Shown: one piece after another, positions 9,846 to 21,300 of the stretch
Numbering within the stretch: position 1 is the stretch's first letter
Layout of the letters: every line of letters starts with the position of its first letter
DNA from: Sepiola atlantica
Lineage: Eukaryota; Mollusca; Cephalopoda; Sepiida; Sepiolidae
Direction of reading: 5' to 3'
DNA length: 64,000 nucleotides
NCBI GenBank assembly: GCA_963556195.1
Contig: OY744519.1
Location: 103,916,000-103,979,999, forward strand
Notes under the pieces: model-generated
What the model was told of the DNA's origin: nothing
What the model saw: only the letters and a program-made list of their open reading frames with translations
Databases searched by the model: none
Position numbers and translations under genes: made by a program

Positions 9846-10190
9846 TTTGGAAAAATATCAATATCTTGGGCAAAAATGATCCCCTTACAATGGTTTAGGG
9901 CTCGTTGGAAGCGTATTACTGAGCTTATTACAGAAATGAGAGAGAAAAAAAAAATTATTTTTGAGGGGTCTGGGGCCAATAACCATATTTGGGCATAATG
10001 GGAAAAAACACGTTTTTGGATATATCATGGCTTTAAATAATCCCCTGATATTGGTTGAGAGCTCGTTGGAAGCGTATTATTGAGCTGATTACAAATTTGA
10101 AAGAAAATTGTCAAAATTAAAATTTTTGAGGGGTGGGGGGCCGAAAAACCATATTTGGGCATAATGGCACAAAATCACGTTTTTAGATAT
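9846..10190. repeat. Two tandem units of about 165-170 bp
   Basis: Both units share the order: a CTCGTTGGAAGCGTATTA segment, a GAGCTGATTACA-like segment, TTTTTGAGGGG, then CCATATTTGGGCATAATGG and CACGTTTTT. A third unit begins before the transposon at 10192 and continues with CTTTAAATAATTCCCTGATATT at 11228. Confidence 0.75.
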
Positions 10191-10191
10191 A

Positions 10192-11222
10192 CAGGGTGTT
10201 TCAAAAGTCTTGGGAACATTACAAATGCGTATATCTTATGAACTATTCCAGGTAGAAAAATGAAACTGGTGCCATTTTAAAGCTTGCTTAATCAAGTTTT
10301 TGGTCATACTAATGATTTTCGCGTTATCTTTCCAGGTGCAGTAATGGCGTTCTCTAAACAAGACAAGGCATTTTGCGTCCTCCAATTTGCAAAGACTGAA
10401 TCGTGGACATGTGTTCAGCGTGCATTTCGCAGGAAATTTAAAAAAGAAGCCCCTGAAAGGAAATCCATTGTCAGATGGCATGCTAAATTTGTGAAAGATG
10501 GGTGTTTGTGCCCAAGTAAGCGAACAGGTCGCCCTTCAACTTCAGAAGATGCAGTTGAGCAAGTTCGGACAGCCTTTCAGCGGAGCCCCCGTAAATCAGT
10601 GAGAAGAGCCAGCAGGGAACTTCAGCTTGCTCCAGCAACTGTCTGGCGTGTCTTAAGGAAACGACTGCAAATGGTACCTGGTGAATCCTATCTCAACATG
10701 CTGGAAGACTGGTTAATGGCTCAGTTGGAACAAGCAGAATCTGATGACTTCATTTTTCAACAAGATGGTGCACCACCACACTGGAGTCTTAGAGTAAGGC
10801 AGTTTCTTAACACAAGGCTGCCTGGTAGATGGATTGGGAGATCTGGGCGAGGTGATGACGTTCTCATGCCCTGGCCTCCTAGGTCTCCAGATCTTACCCC
10901 GTGTGACTTTTTCCTTTGGGGCTTTGTCAAGCAACAAGTCTATGTGCCGCCCCTTCCAAGAGATATTGACGAACTAAAGGCTCGAGTAACGGCAGTTGTG
11001 GGAACCATTGACGTCAAGATGCTGGAACGCGTTTGGCAGGAAATGGACTATCGACTAGATGTCTGCCGTGTGACGAATGGTGCTCATATTGAGCAACTTT
11101 GAAGATTCCCCACAAAACTTGAAACTTTAACCTTTCCAACGGTACCAATTTCATTTTTCAACTCCTAATAGTTTTTGAGTTATTAAAAATCGTTATGTTC
11201 CCAAGACTTTTGAAACACCCTG
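10192..11222 (+). mobile_element. IS630/Tc1/mariner-superfamily transposon, internally deleted
   Basis: This 1,031-bp element has perfect 28-bp terminal inverted repeats starting CAGGGTGTTTCAAAAGTCTT and TA on both sides, the standard target duplication of the superfamily. Imperfect inverted similarity extends further inward (GAAAAATGAAACTGGTGCC at left, its counterpart at right). It encodes one reading frame. It interrupts the third tandem unit of the surrounding repeat, so it is younger than that repeat. Confidence 0.93.
10344..11102 (+). pseudogene. Mariner/Tc1-type transposase lacking the first catalytic region
   Basis: I start the protein at the Met of MAFSKQDKAF, because the 20 residues before it fall in the inverted-repeat leader. 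Residues 1-110 form the helix-turn-helix DNA-binding part (FKKEAPERKSIVRWHAKF, then GRPSTSEDAVEQV, SVRRASRELQLAPATVWRVL). From about residue 115 the sequence jumps to the catalytic core: FIFQQDGAPPHW holds the second Asp and SPDLTPCDFFLWG the third acidic residue. The region that should hold the first Asp, roughly 100 residues in full-length relatives, is absent though the frame stays open. The product of about 253 residues could bind the ends but should not cut. Confidence 0.88.
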
Positions 11223-11406
11223 TATTACGACTTTAAATAATTCCCTGATATTGGTTGGAAATAAATGTGAGATTCTACTCTTTTGAAGAAACTATTAGTG
11301 CCCCCCCCCCCCCCCCGTTAGGAAATTGGTGGGGTCTGTTGCCTTCCAGGTTGAGAAATTCATTTCAATTTCAGATTTTTTTTGCTATTCGTCACTCACA
11401 TCCCTG

Positions 11407-14044
11407 TGAACCTGCTTAATTATTTTTTTTTTAATAAAAAATAGATGAAAACTATTTAATAGATGTTCTAATCTTGGCGATAAAATTTAAGAAAAGTTGA
11501 GAAACTCTGCATAGACGAGTACTTCAGTTAGTGTTTATACAAGTAAGAATAAATATTTGATATAAGAAAAATAAACAAACTTTCCTTATTATATTATTTG
11601 AATTCCTTTCCTTTGTCTTACTAAAGCACATTATAATATTAGCCTGAGGATGCGTAATTTTATTGCAAGTTTCTTTATTCCTTTCATAAAACCAAGATGT
11701 TTCTTTTTTTGTTGTCTGCTATTTCTTTTGCTGCTATTTATATAATTATATGTAAGTGTGTTCATGTTGCGATTATATGTGTGTTCATGTTGTGATACAA
11801 TCATACTCTTATCTACATGCCAAATCTTTCTTGATTTTTTTTGTAGATATCTATTTTACTTTTCCCTAGAATAAACAGATATTCCCTTAAAATTTTATTT
11901 TTGGAAATTAACTCTAGGATACATTCATAGTATTATGCATGGATTAGCTTATCGGTTTGTTTTATGTAATTTTCGCGTTTTTTTTCTTTTTATTTAAAAA
12001 AAATATTAAAAATTTTTTTTAGGTATATTTTTGCATGCAATTTGAAAGTTATTTACTCATTTTTCTTATTTTACTTCTCTTAAAATTTTTATTCCTCTTT
12101 CCTCTCTATTTCGTGTTTTTTTTTTAACTCGTGCTTATCTTTTAATTCTTCTCTTTGCCTCCTATGTTTCATTCCTTTTTCTGTTCCCCCCCCATTGTCG
12201 TCCCTTTTCTATTTTCCATCTCTACTTTCTGTTATAATTTCATTCTTCTTATTTTGTCTTTCTTTCTCTCTTTTCTTTCTCTCTTTCTGTGGCATAATCA
12301 TTTTGTCTTTGAGTATTTTATATCAAAGGAGCATTCAACTCCGAAACATTTATTTAAAACTATATTTTCGATGAGTTCATTTGTTTTTCTTCCCTAACTG
12401 GGGAATGCCGTCACTGTCTATGTCTGTTTGTTGTAGAAATGGATTATCGAAAATCAAAGGTTGCCAGAAACTCTTTTCTTCGGACGAACACCAGGTCGTG
12501 AAACAATAGGTTTATTGAGTGTAGAACCATGTGCGTCCCCTGTCAACCTCCAACGTTATGTGTGCCGTGATTTTCTTCTCCTTTAAATATTTGTTCTCGT
12601 TCTGGCCATGTCGTCTATTCCACTGACGAATCGTTGATTGCACAAGCACTGATTTATAAGGAAATGAAATAAAAGCAACAACAAACTCACAAGATAAACA
12701 CAAACTCAGATACATTGTGTTTCAAACCGTTGTACTCTGGTTGTGTGTGATACCGAAAGGAACCCCAAAACATTAACGTCCACATTTTATTTAACTGGAA
12801 TTAAATTGTCTGTCAAGGCTATCAGTGTCGTCAGCTCATCTCATCACTTGTTCTTTGCCGAACTCTGCCTGCGATCTGTTCACCTCCACTCTCTCCTGAG
12901 GTTGACTTCAAACTGACCATCTTCTCTCTGAGTTGCCAACTCGTCAACTATCCTAAACTTACAACTCCCGCTTTTGTGTGCGTTTAGTCATTTCCATCTC
13001 ATTGTCTTTGCACCCCTTCTACCTCCGACGACCATTTCCTATTACTATTCGGAGCTTCACCCCCTCCCTGTACGTCCATAGTAGCACAGAGTTGCACATT
13101 GCTAATTACATTACAATTAATTACGTCAAGCTGTGATCGGCTTACTGTGGTAATCTTCATAGATGGAGAGAGAGTTTACTAACGGTAAAGCTTATTACGT
13201 TGTCTGTTAACTCATATAAACCTTTTGTCTCTTCTATTGAGACTAAGAGAGATTCTTCCCCCCAGAATTCTCTCACTCTTGTATATTTGATGTCATTCCA
13301 CCCACTTGTATAATAGAATTTCCTTCTCACGATCCTGGCTTCCCAGTTATCGATAACTTTTGTTGACCTCTTGTCTACCTAATTTACTGTCGTATAACCT
13401 AATTTCAAATCTATGCACTTGCTACCATATGGACTAGCTAACTCACCCACTCGAATATCTAACATTTTTCTTTCACAGAACCCAAGTTCCTTCTTCGTTG
13501 TATTTCTCCTCCAGTTTGCCCCTTTCATTGCAACCTTGTGTGACAACATCCCTCTTAGTTTGTCTCTTTCTCCTCTCTGACTCCTACCACCTTTATATGT
13601 TAGCTCCTTTTTTCTCTTCTTTGCCATCTTTCTCTTTTTCATCCTAACATAATCATCTCTTCCTATAACTTTCCCTTGAGCTTGTTTATTATTCGATACC
13701 AAGTTCAAATCATATCAGATCTATTGTGGTCTTCTTATTTACATGTCTTTGAAGCCTGTGGTTATACAACAGTGATATAACTTGGTCAGAAGTTATAATT
13801 AAAAAAAACCCCAGAGTATAAGGTCTTTAAAAAAGGATGGTTTATTACAATGTATATATCTTGTACCAAACAATAGCACTACCGGTACTCCAATAGAATT
13901 CAAAACAATAGCACTACCGGTTATCCAATAGGATTAACATAATACATTCAAATACACATACTACTGTTTGTAATATATATATTCTACAGACTAGTTCACT
14001 TATTAGTGACTGAGGGGAGTCCGGTATCCCATCACAACAGTTTC
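11407..14044. other. Intronic sequence, unassigned
   Basis: 11407-12400 is AT-rich, with a T/C-rich stretch at 12060-12290. 12400-13790 has more balanced composition and may be an old repeat. A minus-strand frame at 13379-13708 is Lys/Arg-rich and resembles nothing I know. At 13867-13937 a sequence of about 33 bp with AACAATAGCACTACCGGT is present twice in tandem. I see no exon. Confidence 0.45.
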
Positions 14045-14329
14045 TCACTTTTTTACGCAGTCTTTTGCATCATTGTTGTATTCTGCAAAATCTTTCAAGT
14101 TGGGCAGTAGAGGGCAGACAAGGCAGTGTTGCATTGTATGGTCCTCCTCACCACATTCACAGATGGTTGGGTCAGATTTGTAGCTCCATATACTCATAGC
14201 AACTTTTGATTGCCCTATTCTAGTTCTCAGGCGGTTGAGTGTTTTCCACTGGAAGAAGAGTGCCTCTAAACCAAGAGGGAGGGCATCAGAATGGGAGATT
14301 CCCGTGTCGCTAAGTAGGGAAGGGTTCAT
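14045..14329 (-). pseudogene. LINE reverse transcriptase C-terminal fragment
   Basis: The frame reads LFFQWKTLNRLRTRIGQSKV, then ICECGEEDHTMQHC and LVCPLLPNLKDFAEY. The TLNRLRT...G segment followed by a CxC...H...C cluster is the usual end of ORF2 in several LINE lineages that end in a zinc-binding tail. About 94 residues remain, and the frame is open but has no RT domain. A second copy of its last part is at 448-588. Confidence 0.7.
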
Positions 14330-16800
14330 TCTCTAGCCGTCATGTTCACAGCTGTAGTCTGGTCTTTTCCTGTGATGTTGTTTGGAGTTCAACATAGCTG
14401 AGGAAGCTTCTCTTTCACTTGTAGTTATTTAAACAATAAAAATGTTGGGAATATTATGACCCTCCCCATAAGTAAAATAGTAAACAGACAAAGCAAACAC
14501 TCTTATTCAGCATTCCTTTACCCCCCCCCCCCCCCGGATTATGTTCCTTTTCTCAATATTGCCATTTCCTTGATAAATCTCTTCGCATTTCTCCTTGTGT
14601 CTTTTCTTATCATATTCATGCTTCATTTCTTATTCTTTTGTTATACGTATTTATTGCTTCCTTGGCTGGCTAACCCATCATCTATCGTCTATGACACATT
14701 CTGGTTATAGTCTATTGGATTAGATTGTGACCCTTTATCTACTATAGGAGAGTGATTGAATGCTAAGGACATACTTTTGACATGAGGAGAAGCCTTTTGT
14801 CATTGATAGCAAAATGACTTTCACATGTCATTCAAATACAAGCAAGATGTCAGCATAAATAGAAAACTTCTTTTGCAAGAAAAACACAAATAAAAAAAAA
14901 TCTTAAAATCTTGTAAATCTTTACAAAAAAAATTCGTATAGGAAGATAATTTCTTAAACGTAGCTAAACGGCATATTTTCTTTTATGAAAAATGAGTTTG
15001 TCTTCCTGCGTAACTGAGTTAGGAAAGTAAGATAAAATTCTTAATAAAAATAAAGTTTTTTTAGCTATCTGTTACACGACAGTATTTCGTAAGTATAGAT
15101 GTGGCTTGGGATTATTGACAAAGCTACTTGCTATTTGGTGTTCTTTTAAAATCTGTAGATGAAGAAATATGACAACACTTTATACAATCAGGTTAGTTAA
15201 TGAGGGAGTAAAGAGGGCTGATGAGTCAAGTTTGTGTGTTTGTGTCCTCTCTAAGGTGCAAAGCTGCAGTTAAACAGACATCAGTTAAAATGCTAGAGTT
15301 TAGATAATTAATCTCTCTATTGCGGTCGCGAGCAAAGCCACAAACAAATTGGAATATTATTTGCCCTGTACCAATAATTCACTATTTCATGTATAGATAT
15401 ATGTAATATTATAAAGTAATCTATATATAAAGTAAAGACGTTCCCCCCCCTCCCACTTTGACTATAGTAAGAAAATAACCACATGCATGTAGGCTACACA
15501 TTTCCACTCAACACCAACACTCTTAATGTGTGTTTTACAAAAAAATAATTGCATTTCCATTTCAAACAAAAATTATTATAATTATTCTGAGATTTCTACC
15601 TCTCCCCCAAACTTCTTCGAAAGAGAGGGTAGCCACGATTATCCCTCCCTATACAATTAGTCCGCACATGCAACCGAGACCTTTGTTTATAGAGGGGAAA
15701 AAATTGCACCGCACCGCCGGATCCATGATTCTGGAATTTCTATTCTGAAATTCTGGCTGCATGACAATTACACGTTATTCCATAACCGCATTGTATTTGA
15801 ACAAACACATTTGACAACAGCTGTGCTGATAGGCAAGTACATTTTTGGACGGTGAACGTTTAAATTTATTTTTACCATTTCTGCCGATATATTTTTTTAA
15901 TAGACTTCTTTTTATAAGACCAGCAGCTCAAATTTATTTAGTAATGCTGTTACTTCACATGGTAAAAATTACTCGCCCTCCAGGTGGCAATTAATCTGAA
16001 AGGGGGGTTAAAGTTTTTAAAAAAATATGGCAAGGTCATAAAACTACGTTTTTTTTCTTTTTTCTTTTTTTCTTTCCGTCAGGTTTTTTTTGATTATCGC
16101 CTAAGTAGAATCTCTTCTTTTTTGTGGTGGGGGTGGGGTGGACTAAGGGTGTTAAACTATAATAATGCTGACACCTTTTAATATTTTTATTTATGCCTTA
16201 ACAATAAAATATTTAATTACCTAATTTAAAAGAAGTTATTTATTTTTTTTCACGTGAAAGGTAAATCAAACAATTCTATTTTCGATCAAACACAATAACT
16301 TTTACAATTTATTTTGTTATATAGTAAAAAATTAACGTATTTTAAAACTTCAATATTATTTGTAAAAAAAACACGATGTGAACGCTTAACAAAAAAATGG
16401 AGTAGCACTTTTCATCACCGGCTCTCGTCGTTACCAAGCACAATAAAGGATTTGTGCACGTAACTAAAATTAACCAATCAATCGCAACCATTTAAGAATA
16501 AAGAGATTTGTCTGCATGTGTTCATATTTAAAAATTACAGTTCGGTGCTTATTTTTATACCTCCAACCTCTGAATACAATATTTTTGTCTTAGGTTTATT
16601 TTTATTTTATTTTAATTTTGTGAATTTGTTACCTCGACTTAAAAACGTTTTAATTTTCGTTTTTTTAATTTTTACTTTTCAAAATAGAATTAATTTTAAA
16701 CTGTAGTATCTTATATACTATACCTAATCTTTTCACGGTACTTCTGCAGTTTACGGACCATGCTGAAATAATAATGTTATTATTTAGAAACCCGTTTGTA
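14330..16800. other. AT-rich intronic sequence, nothing recognised
   Basis: Contains C-homopolymer runs (14521-14535, 15444-15454) and T-runs, but no coding similarity or structured repeat that I can recognise. Confidence 0.5.
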
Positions 16801-16817
16801 GAAGGAGACATCTTTCT

Positions 16818-17147
16818 CGATTGCGGCAATTTTTATTTTTGTCCCAATCCGAAGCGTCCCTTCTTGTGGAGAGATGGATTTTCCCCAATTAAAAACCAAC
16901 CGTTTGTCTAACTCTGCCCTCTATTTCAATATTTGCCGATGGATATAAGGCATTTTCTTACAGTTTTTTTTAACGATTTCTTGACTGTTAACTATTCGGC
17001 ACTTTTACCATTGATTGGTTTCTATTTACTTGCCTCCCAACGAAGACAGAGTTGGACACAAGGTCGATTTTTAATGTGGGTAAAAATCCATCTCAAATAG
17101 GGACACACCGAATTGGGACAAAAATTTAAAAAATTGCCGCAGTCAAG
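16818..17147. repeat. Foldback repeat with arms of about 100 bp
   Basis: The arm at 16818-16917 (TTGCGGCAATTTTTATTTTT, later GTCTAACTCTGCCC) is the diverged inverted copy of the arm at 17044-17147. The spacer is about 125 bp. Single arms recur at 22785-22890 (same direction as the first arm) and 56085-56190 (same direction as the second), so this is a dispersed repeat family. There is no coding sequence. Confidence 0.7.
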
Positions 17148-17716
17148 TTATGAATACATTCAGGGATGCATGTAGTGCACATGGACTACAACAGGATGAT
17201 AATGACTGGGATGCTACTTTACAAGAAGCATTTATATCTGAATATTTTAAACATTTGTTTGCCATCATGTTCACTATATGTGCAGTGTCTCATCCAAAAC
17301 GACTTTGGGATACCAACAGTATGAGCATGCATCAATTGTTCGGGATGGTATTGCACAACTAAAGAAAAACAGACTTCTGACAAATACTTCCTATTGTTCC
17401 ACGTGGATGTCCCGCTGATGAGCTCAATGCTTGCATTAAATTGTCATATTTGTGGAAGTACATCAAGACTGTCACATTATCTACAAACATGCGTGTGCAT
17501 CTCAATGGCAATATTGTAACAACTAACCATGGCAACAGTTTTATTACTCCACGTATTGCATTAATTGTTTAATCTGCTCTTTTACATTAACATGGTGCTG
17601 TCTATGTTTGCACTGGTAGATCGGAAGCACAAAATAATTCTATAGTTACAGAGTCGGCAAAGAATTTCTTGAGTTATTCGATTTTCATGGGCAATGGCGG
17701 GCCACGGGCCAGCTAG
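17148..17716 (+). pseudogene. Helitron helicase C-terminal remnant with 3' terminus
   Basis: Several pieces resemble the Rep/helicase protein of Helitrons. They are TFRDACSAHGLQQDDNDWDA near the start, LFAIMFTICAVSHPKRLW, then (frameshifted, 17385-17510) PRGCPADELNACIKLSYLWK and LSTNMRVHLNG. A last piece ends in a degraded VYVCTGRSEAQN. Large parts of the helicase motifs between them are missing. The remnant ends with GC-rich inverted sequence and AGCTAG followed by T (17713-17717), a Helitron 3' end. The protein would carry out rolling-circle transposition, but this copy is dead. Confidence 0.75.
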
Positions 17717-18099
17717 TATAATATATTACGTATATATATTTTCAGTATTTACTTCAGCAGTGCTCAATAGATAAGTAGAGTAGATAAATATATTTATGGC
17801 AAGTAAGCTACACACACAAAACTGCCCTTTATATTATACTGGCAAGGCTACCTGGTATTGCCCAAGGCCGTAAAAAACAAAATAGAAGTTAAATAGTGCA
17901 TGTAACATCTTTATATTAAATCTTCTATGTCTCTTCCTCTCTCTCTCTAGCTGTCTCTCTATCTGTCTCCCTTTCCCCCTTCCCCTATTTTTCCGTCCCT
18001 CTCTTCAACCCACTTTTTCTCCTCTGCCCAGCCCATTCCTCTCTTGTTTTAATATGTTGAAAAAATACTAATGTAATTCATTTACCGGAGCTATCCCTT

Positions 18100-18960
18100 T
18101 TAAATGTATGACTGTAAATTTACATTTATTGCTCCTGGACAATGCCGAGTAGAACAAAACACAATGAAATTCTGGATGCTGGGTAATTCTGTCCCCCCCC
18201 CCCCCCCACCTGCTCTCACAATAATATGAAGAGAAATGATGTTGATAATAAAAATCGTCCAAAGAGATTTAAATGTAATACTGTAATTTACATTTTATGC
18301 TCTTGACGACTCCAAGTAGAACAAAAGATTCTGTTATCCCCCCCTCTTCGTTTACCAAATATACAGTAATGTTAATAATGACAATTTGATTGCTTCCGAA
18401 CAATGTCGAGTAGAACAAAAGTTTCTTTAACCCCAGTCATTTAATAAATATAATACTGCACTGTGAGTAAGGAGGCCTTCATAGAACTATCAAAAGTACC
18501 GTTAAAATCAAAGTATGAAGAGAAATAATGTTGATAATGATTATTGATCCCAGACAACGTGGAGTCCCGGTCAATTCTGAATTACTTGTCCCACCCCCAT
18601 TTCACAATAATATGAAAATAAATAATGTTGAAAAAGACAATCGTCCAAAGAGATTTAAGATATACCAGTTAACAAAAGTAATACTGAAATTTTACAATTA
18701 TTGATCCCAGACATCCCTGAAAAGAACAAATGGTCACGGTCAATTCCTAATTTCTCCCCCCCCCCCATTTCAACATATTAAGAAGATAAATGATGTTAAT
18801 GAATTCAATAATCCAAAGAGATTTACTACATATCCCTTACCAAAAGTAATACTGTAATCTTACAATTTTGGATATCGGATAGTATTACTAATTTCTTGTT
18901 CCCACCGCCCAATTTCACAATAATATGAAGATAAAGGATATTAAGCACTTTGGATTGTGG
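18100..18960. repeat. Diverged tandem repeat, unit about 140-170 bp
   Basis: About five or six degenerate units. Recurring blocks are a TGTAAATTTACA-like segment, a TTGCTCCTGGACAATGCCGAG-like segment, GTAGAACAAAA, a C-run, and ACAATAATATGAAGA...AAAGAGATTTA. Unit ends are uncertain because of indels. Confidence 0.6.
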
Positions 18961-19321
18961 CTCCCGGGGGTATATAACATTCTAAAAAAGACAGAAGTAC
19001 TTTATTCCGGACAACACTGTGTTTAAACACACTTGCTCTATCTAGAATATTGAGCACTGTTATGAGTACTTTTGGGTTACTTGCTCTATTCAGAATATTC
19101 ATATGAATGAAAAACTAATGAAAAAATGAATGATGAAAAAGTGAAAGAAAGAAATGAATGAAAAAAATATATGAAAAATGATTGAAAAATAATGAATAAA
19201 AAGCATGAATGAAAAACTGAAAAAAAAGAATGAATGAAAAATGATTGAAAAATTATGAATAAAAAGGATAGAAGAAAAAAATGACTTCTTTCCAAACCTC
19301 TGACTCCTTTACTACAGACTC

Positions 19322-19510
19322 ATGTGCAGAAGAGGTGCATGTGGGGATTGAGCAACCCTTGCTTCACAATACTCATGTTCAGAAGAAGTGCATGTGGGGA
19401 TTGAGCAACCCTTGCTTCACAATACTCATGTTCAGAAGAGTTGAGGCTGGGCAACACTGATTTCACTACAGACTCATTTTCGGAAGAGGTGCGGTTGGTG
19501 ATTGAGCAAC
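19322..19510. repeat. Tandem repeat, unit about 61 bp, near three copies
   Basis: The units contain CATGTTCAGAAGA, GTGCATGTGGGGATTGAGCA and ACCCTTGCTTCACA. The first two are almost identical and the third is diverged. Confidence 0.75.
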
Positions 19511-19639
19511 CTGCTATTTCCAGGATATTGAGCTTTTTGGCTTGACTAACTTATACCACTTACCAGATATTATAATGTATTATTACTATTATGACTCCCA
19601 GGTCACACCATGTACTTTGTCTAGTATACAACATAATAA

Positions 19640-20110
19640 CAAAAGACAAAAAAGTTTGTTCTCCTGAACAACGCTGCGTTTAAACGCGCCTGCTCTGTCT
19701 TGGATATTGAGCACTTTTTGATTACTATATACCACTTCCCATATGAACTACTTTTATGTTACTATTATGGCTCCCGAACACACCGAATACATTTTAAAAA
19801 AATTATAAATAAGAGTGCAAAGTTGTTTATCCCGGGCAACGCCGCATCTAAACACACCTGCTCTACCTATTGTATCAAGCACTTTTGCTATAAGAAATGT
19901 ATTACTGTATTATTATTTTTCCTGGACAACGCTGAATACATATTTTTTATACAATATTATGAAATAAGAGTGCAAAGCTGTTTATCCCAGGTAACGCCGC
20001 ATCTAAACACACTTGCTGTAGCTATTGTATCTAGCACTTTTGCCATAAAATATGTATTATTATTATTATTGTTATCCGCGGACAATGCTGAACTGGCCAA
20101 GATATGCGTG
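19640..20110. repeat. Diverged tandem repeat containing Helitron-end-like hairpins
   Basis: About four units of roughly 120-160 bp. Each has a CCCGGGCAACGCCGC-like GC-rich block, AAACACACCTGCTCT, and a GAGCACTTTT-like block, followed by an ATTATTATT stretch. The GC-rich block resembles the hairpin seen at Helitron-like 3' ends elsewhere in the window. An open frame runs through part of this array (19700-20125), but it is repeat-derived. Confidence 0.55.
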
Positions 20111-20560
20111 TCTTTAATTCCTTGAATTCATTTTATGCCTAAAGCGTACACGTATTTGTATACGATTGATTTGTAGATTAATTTAGTGGCGAGGCTATGT
20201 GTTGTTTAACTTCGATTGTACAGCATCTGGTCTTCCTAAATCGTCACCCATTTAGTACTGGCCAAGATATGCGTTGCTTAACTTCTCCCTTTGAAGGATA
20301 ATAATGGCAACAAAATGTTTCTCCCGGACAACACCAAGTACTTTTTTCTATAAATATAAAATCAAGGAGGCCACCAGAGCTCTACTAAAATCACTTTTTC
20401 TGATTCCCTCCTCCCTTTGATAAGGACAATAGTCTGAAGAGAAATGTAATAAAAATAAACAATGACTATGATATTATTATTATCCAAACCTACCGCTATG
20501 ACATCATGTACCTATCACTATGACGTCATGTGTGCAAGATAACATTAGGAGCAAGACTAC

Positions 20561-20975
20561 AATAAGGACCCGAGTTCATTAACACAATACGTGGAACATG
20601 TTCCGGAAGTCACTGGTGTCTTCCGGTTGACCTCGCAATACACGTGGTTGCTATTTACAAAACAACTTGTAAATAAACCTTTTATTTCGAAATTTTTTTC
20701 TTTTAACATGTTAATATTTATTTTAAGGCAGAGGGTCCATAAAAAAAAAAAAAAAATATTAACATGTTTTCTTTTAAAAGATGTTTTGTCACATGTTTTT
20801 GTGTCACTATTTACTTGCAGAAATGGGGTGTATGAAATATTTATCGCCGGACTTAAGTAATCTTCCGTTTTGTAGGGAAAAATCAAGCTTCCCAAAAAGT
20901 GACACTCTGGATCTTATGTCAGTTTAGGAGGATTTTTCCATACTACAGTTTTGTTGTATGTTTTTCAAGTTTTAG
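20561..20975. other. Intronic sequence with no recognised feature
   Basis: AT-rich, with an A-run at 20741-20756. At 20940-20975 a segment resembles the 5' end of the Helitron-like family seen at 2130-2185. Confidence 0.4.
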
Positions 20976-20984
20976 CGACACACA

Positions 20985-21034
<50 letters not shown>
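20976..21034. repeat. (CA)n microsatellite
   Basis: An almost pure CA repeat of nearly 60 bases, lying just inside the presumed 5' end (21035-21059) of a minus-oriented Helitron-like element. Confidence 0.9.
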
Positions 21035-21036
<2 letters not shown>

Positions 21037-21059
21037 TTTTTGCCTTATATATAATGAGA

Positions 21060-21300
21060 CTAGCATGTTTACCCGGCCTTGCCCGACAGCATGTAAAACA
21101 AAATAGAAAAGTAAAAGATATGTCTTACATCTTTTTGTTAGAACTTCTTTCTCCTCTCTTCTTTTCTTCTCCGCCTTCCTCTATTACACCCATCCCTTCT
21201 CTTCCCTTTCCCCTCCTATCACCTCCTCCCCCTCTCTCTATCACCCGCTTTCTCTGGCAACTGGGTTTAAAATTTATTTTTTAAAATGGCCATATTTCAT
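21060..21300 (-). mobile_element. Helitron-like 3' end, abutting another element's 5' end
   Basis: CTAG at 21060-21063 is followed by GTTTACCCGGCCTTGCCCG, the same order as at 1725. A pyrimidine-rich tract follows (21140-21245). The bases directly before it (TTATATATAATGAGA) look like the 5' terminus of a second element, so the two lie end to end. I cannot place the far end. Confidence 0.45.

Larger units (their letters stand above)
9427..11406. mobile_element. hAT-like non-autonomous repeat, split by a later insertion
   Basis: The left end reads CAGGGATGTGAAT and the right end TCACATCCCTG, so the ends are 11-base inverted repeats of hAT type. The interior has a polypyrimidine tract (9510-9660), C-tracts and tandem units of about 165-170 bp (9846-10190). 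These units continue after the mariner-type insertion at 11224. I do not find an 8-bp target duplication, and there is no transposase. The same starting motif occurs at 32816 and 60288. The assignment rests on the termini only. Confidence 0.35.
17842..20560. repeat. Region of diverged tandem arrays, possibly one expanded Helitron-like element
   Basis: The region starts with ACTGGCAAGGCTACC, a diverged form of the ACTAG...GGCTACC end seen in the Helitron-like repeats here. Inside are a microsatellite-like stretch, arrays at 18100-18960, 19322-19510 and 19640-20110, and a GAATGAAAAA-rich stretch at 19090-19275. I see no exons. Whether all belong to one element is inference. Confidence 0.45.

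Noticed and set aside
13379..13708. 109-residue Lys/Arg-rich frame on the minus strand
   Set aside because: Basic composition comes from T/C-rich + strand DNA, with no recognisable domain.
19700..20125. 141-residue open frame
   Set aside because: It runs through the diverged tandem array, repeats its own segments (CxSxVTPHLNT-like) and has no protein resemblance.
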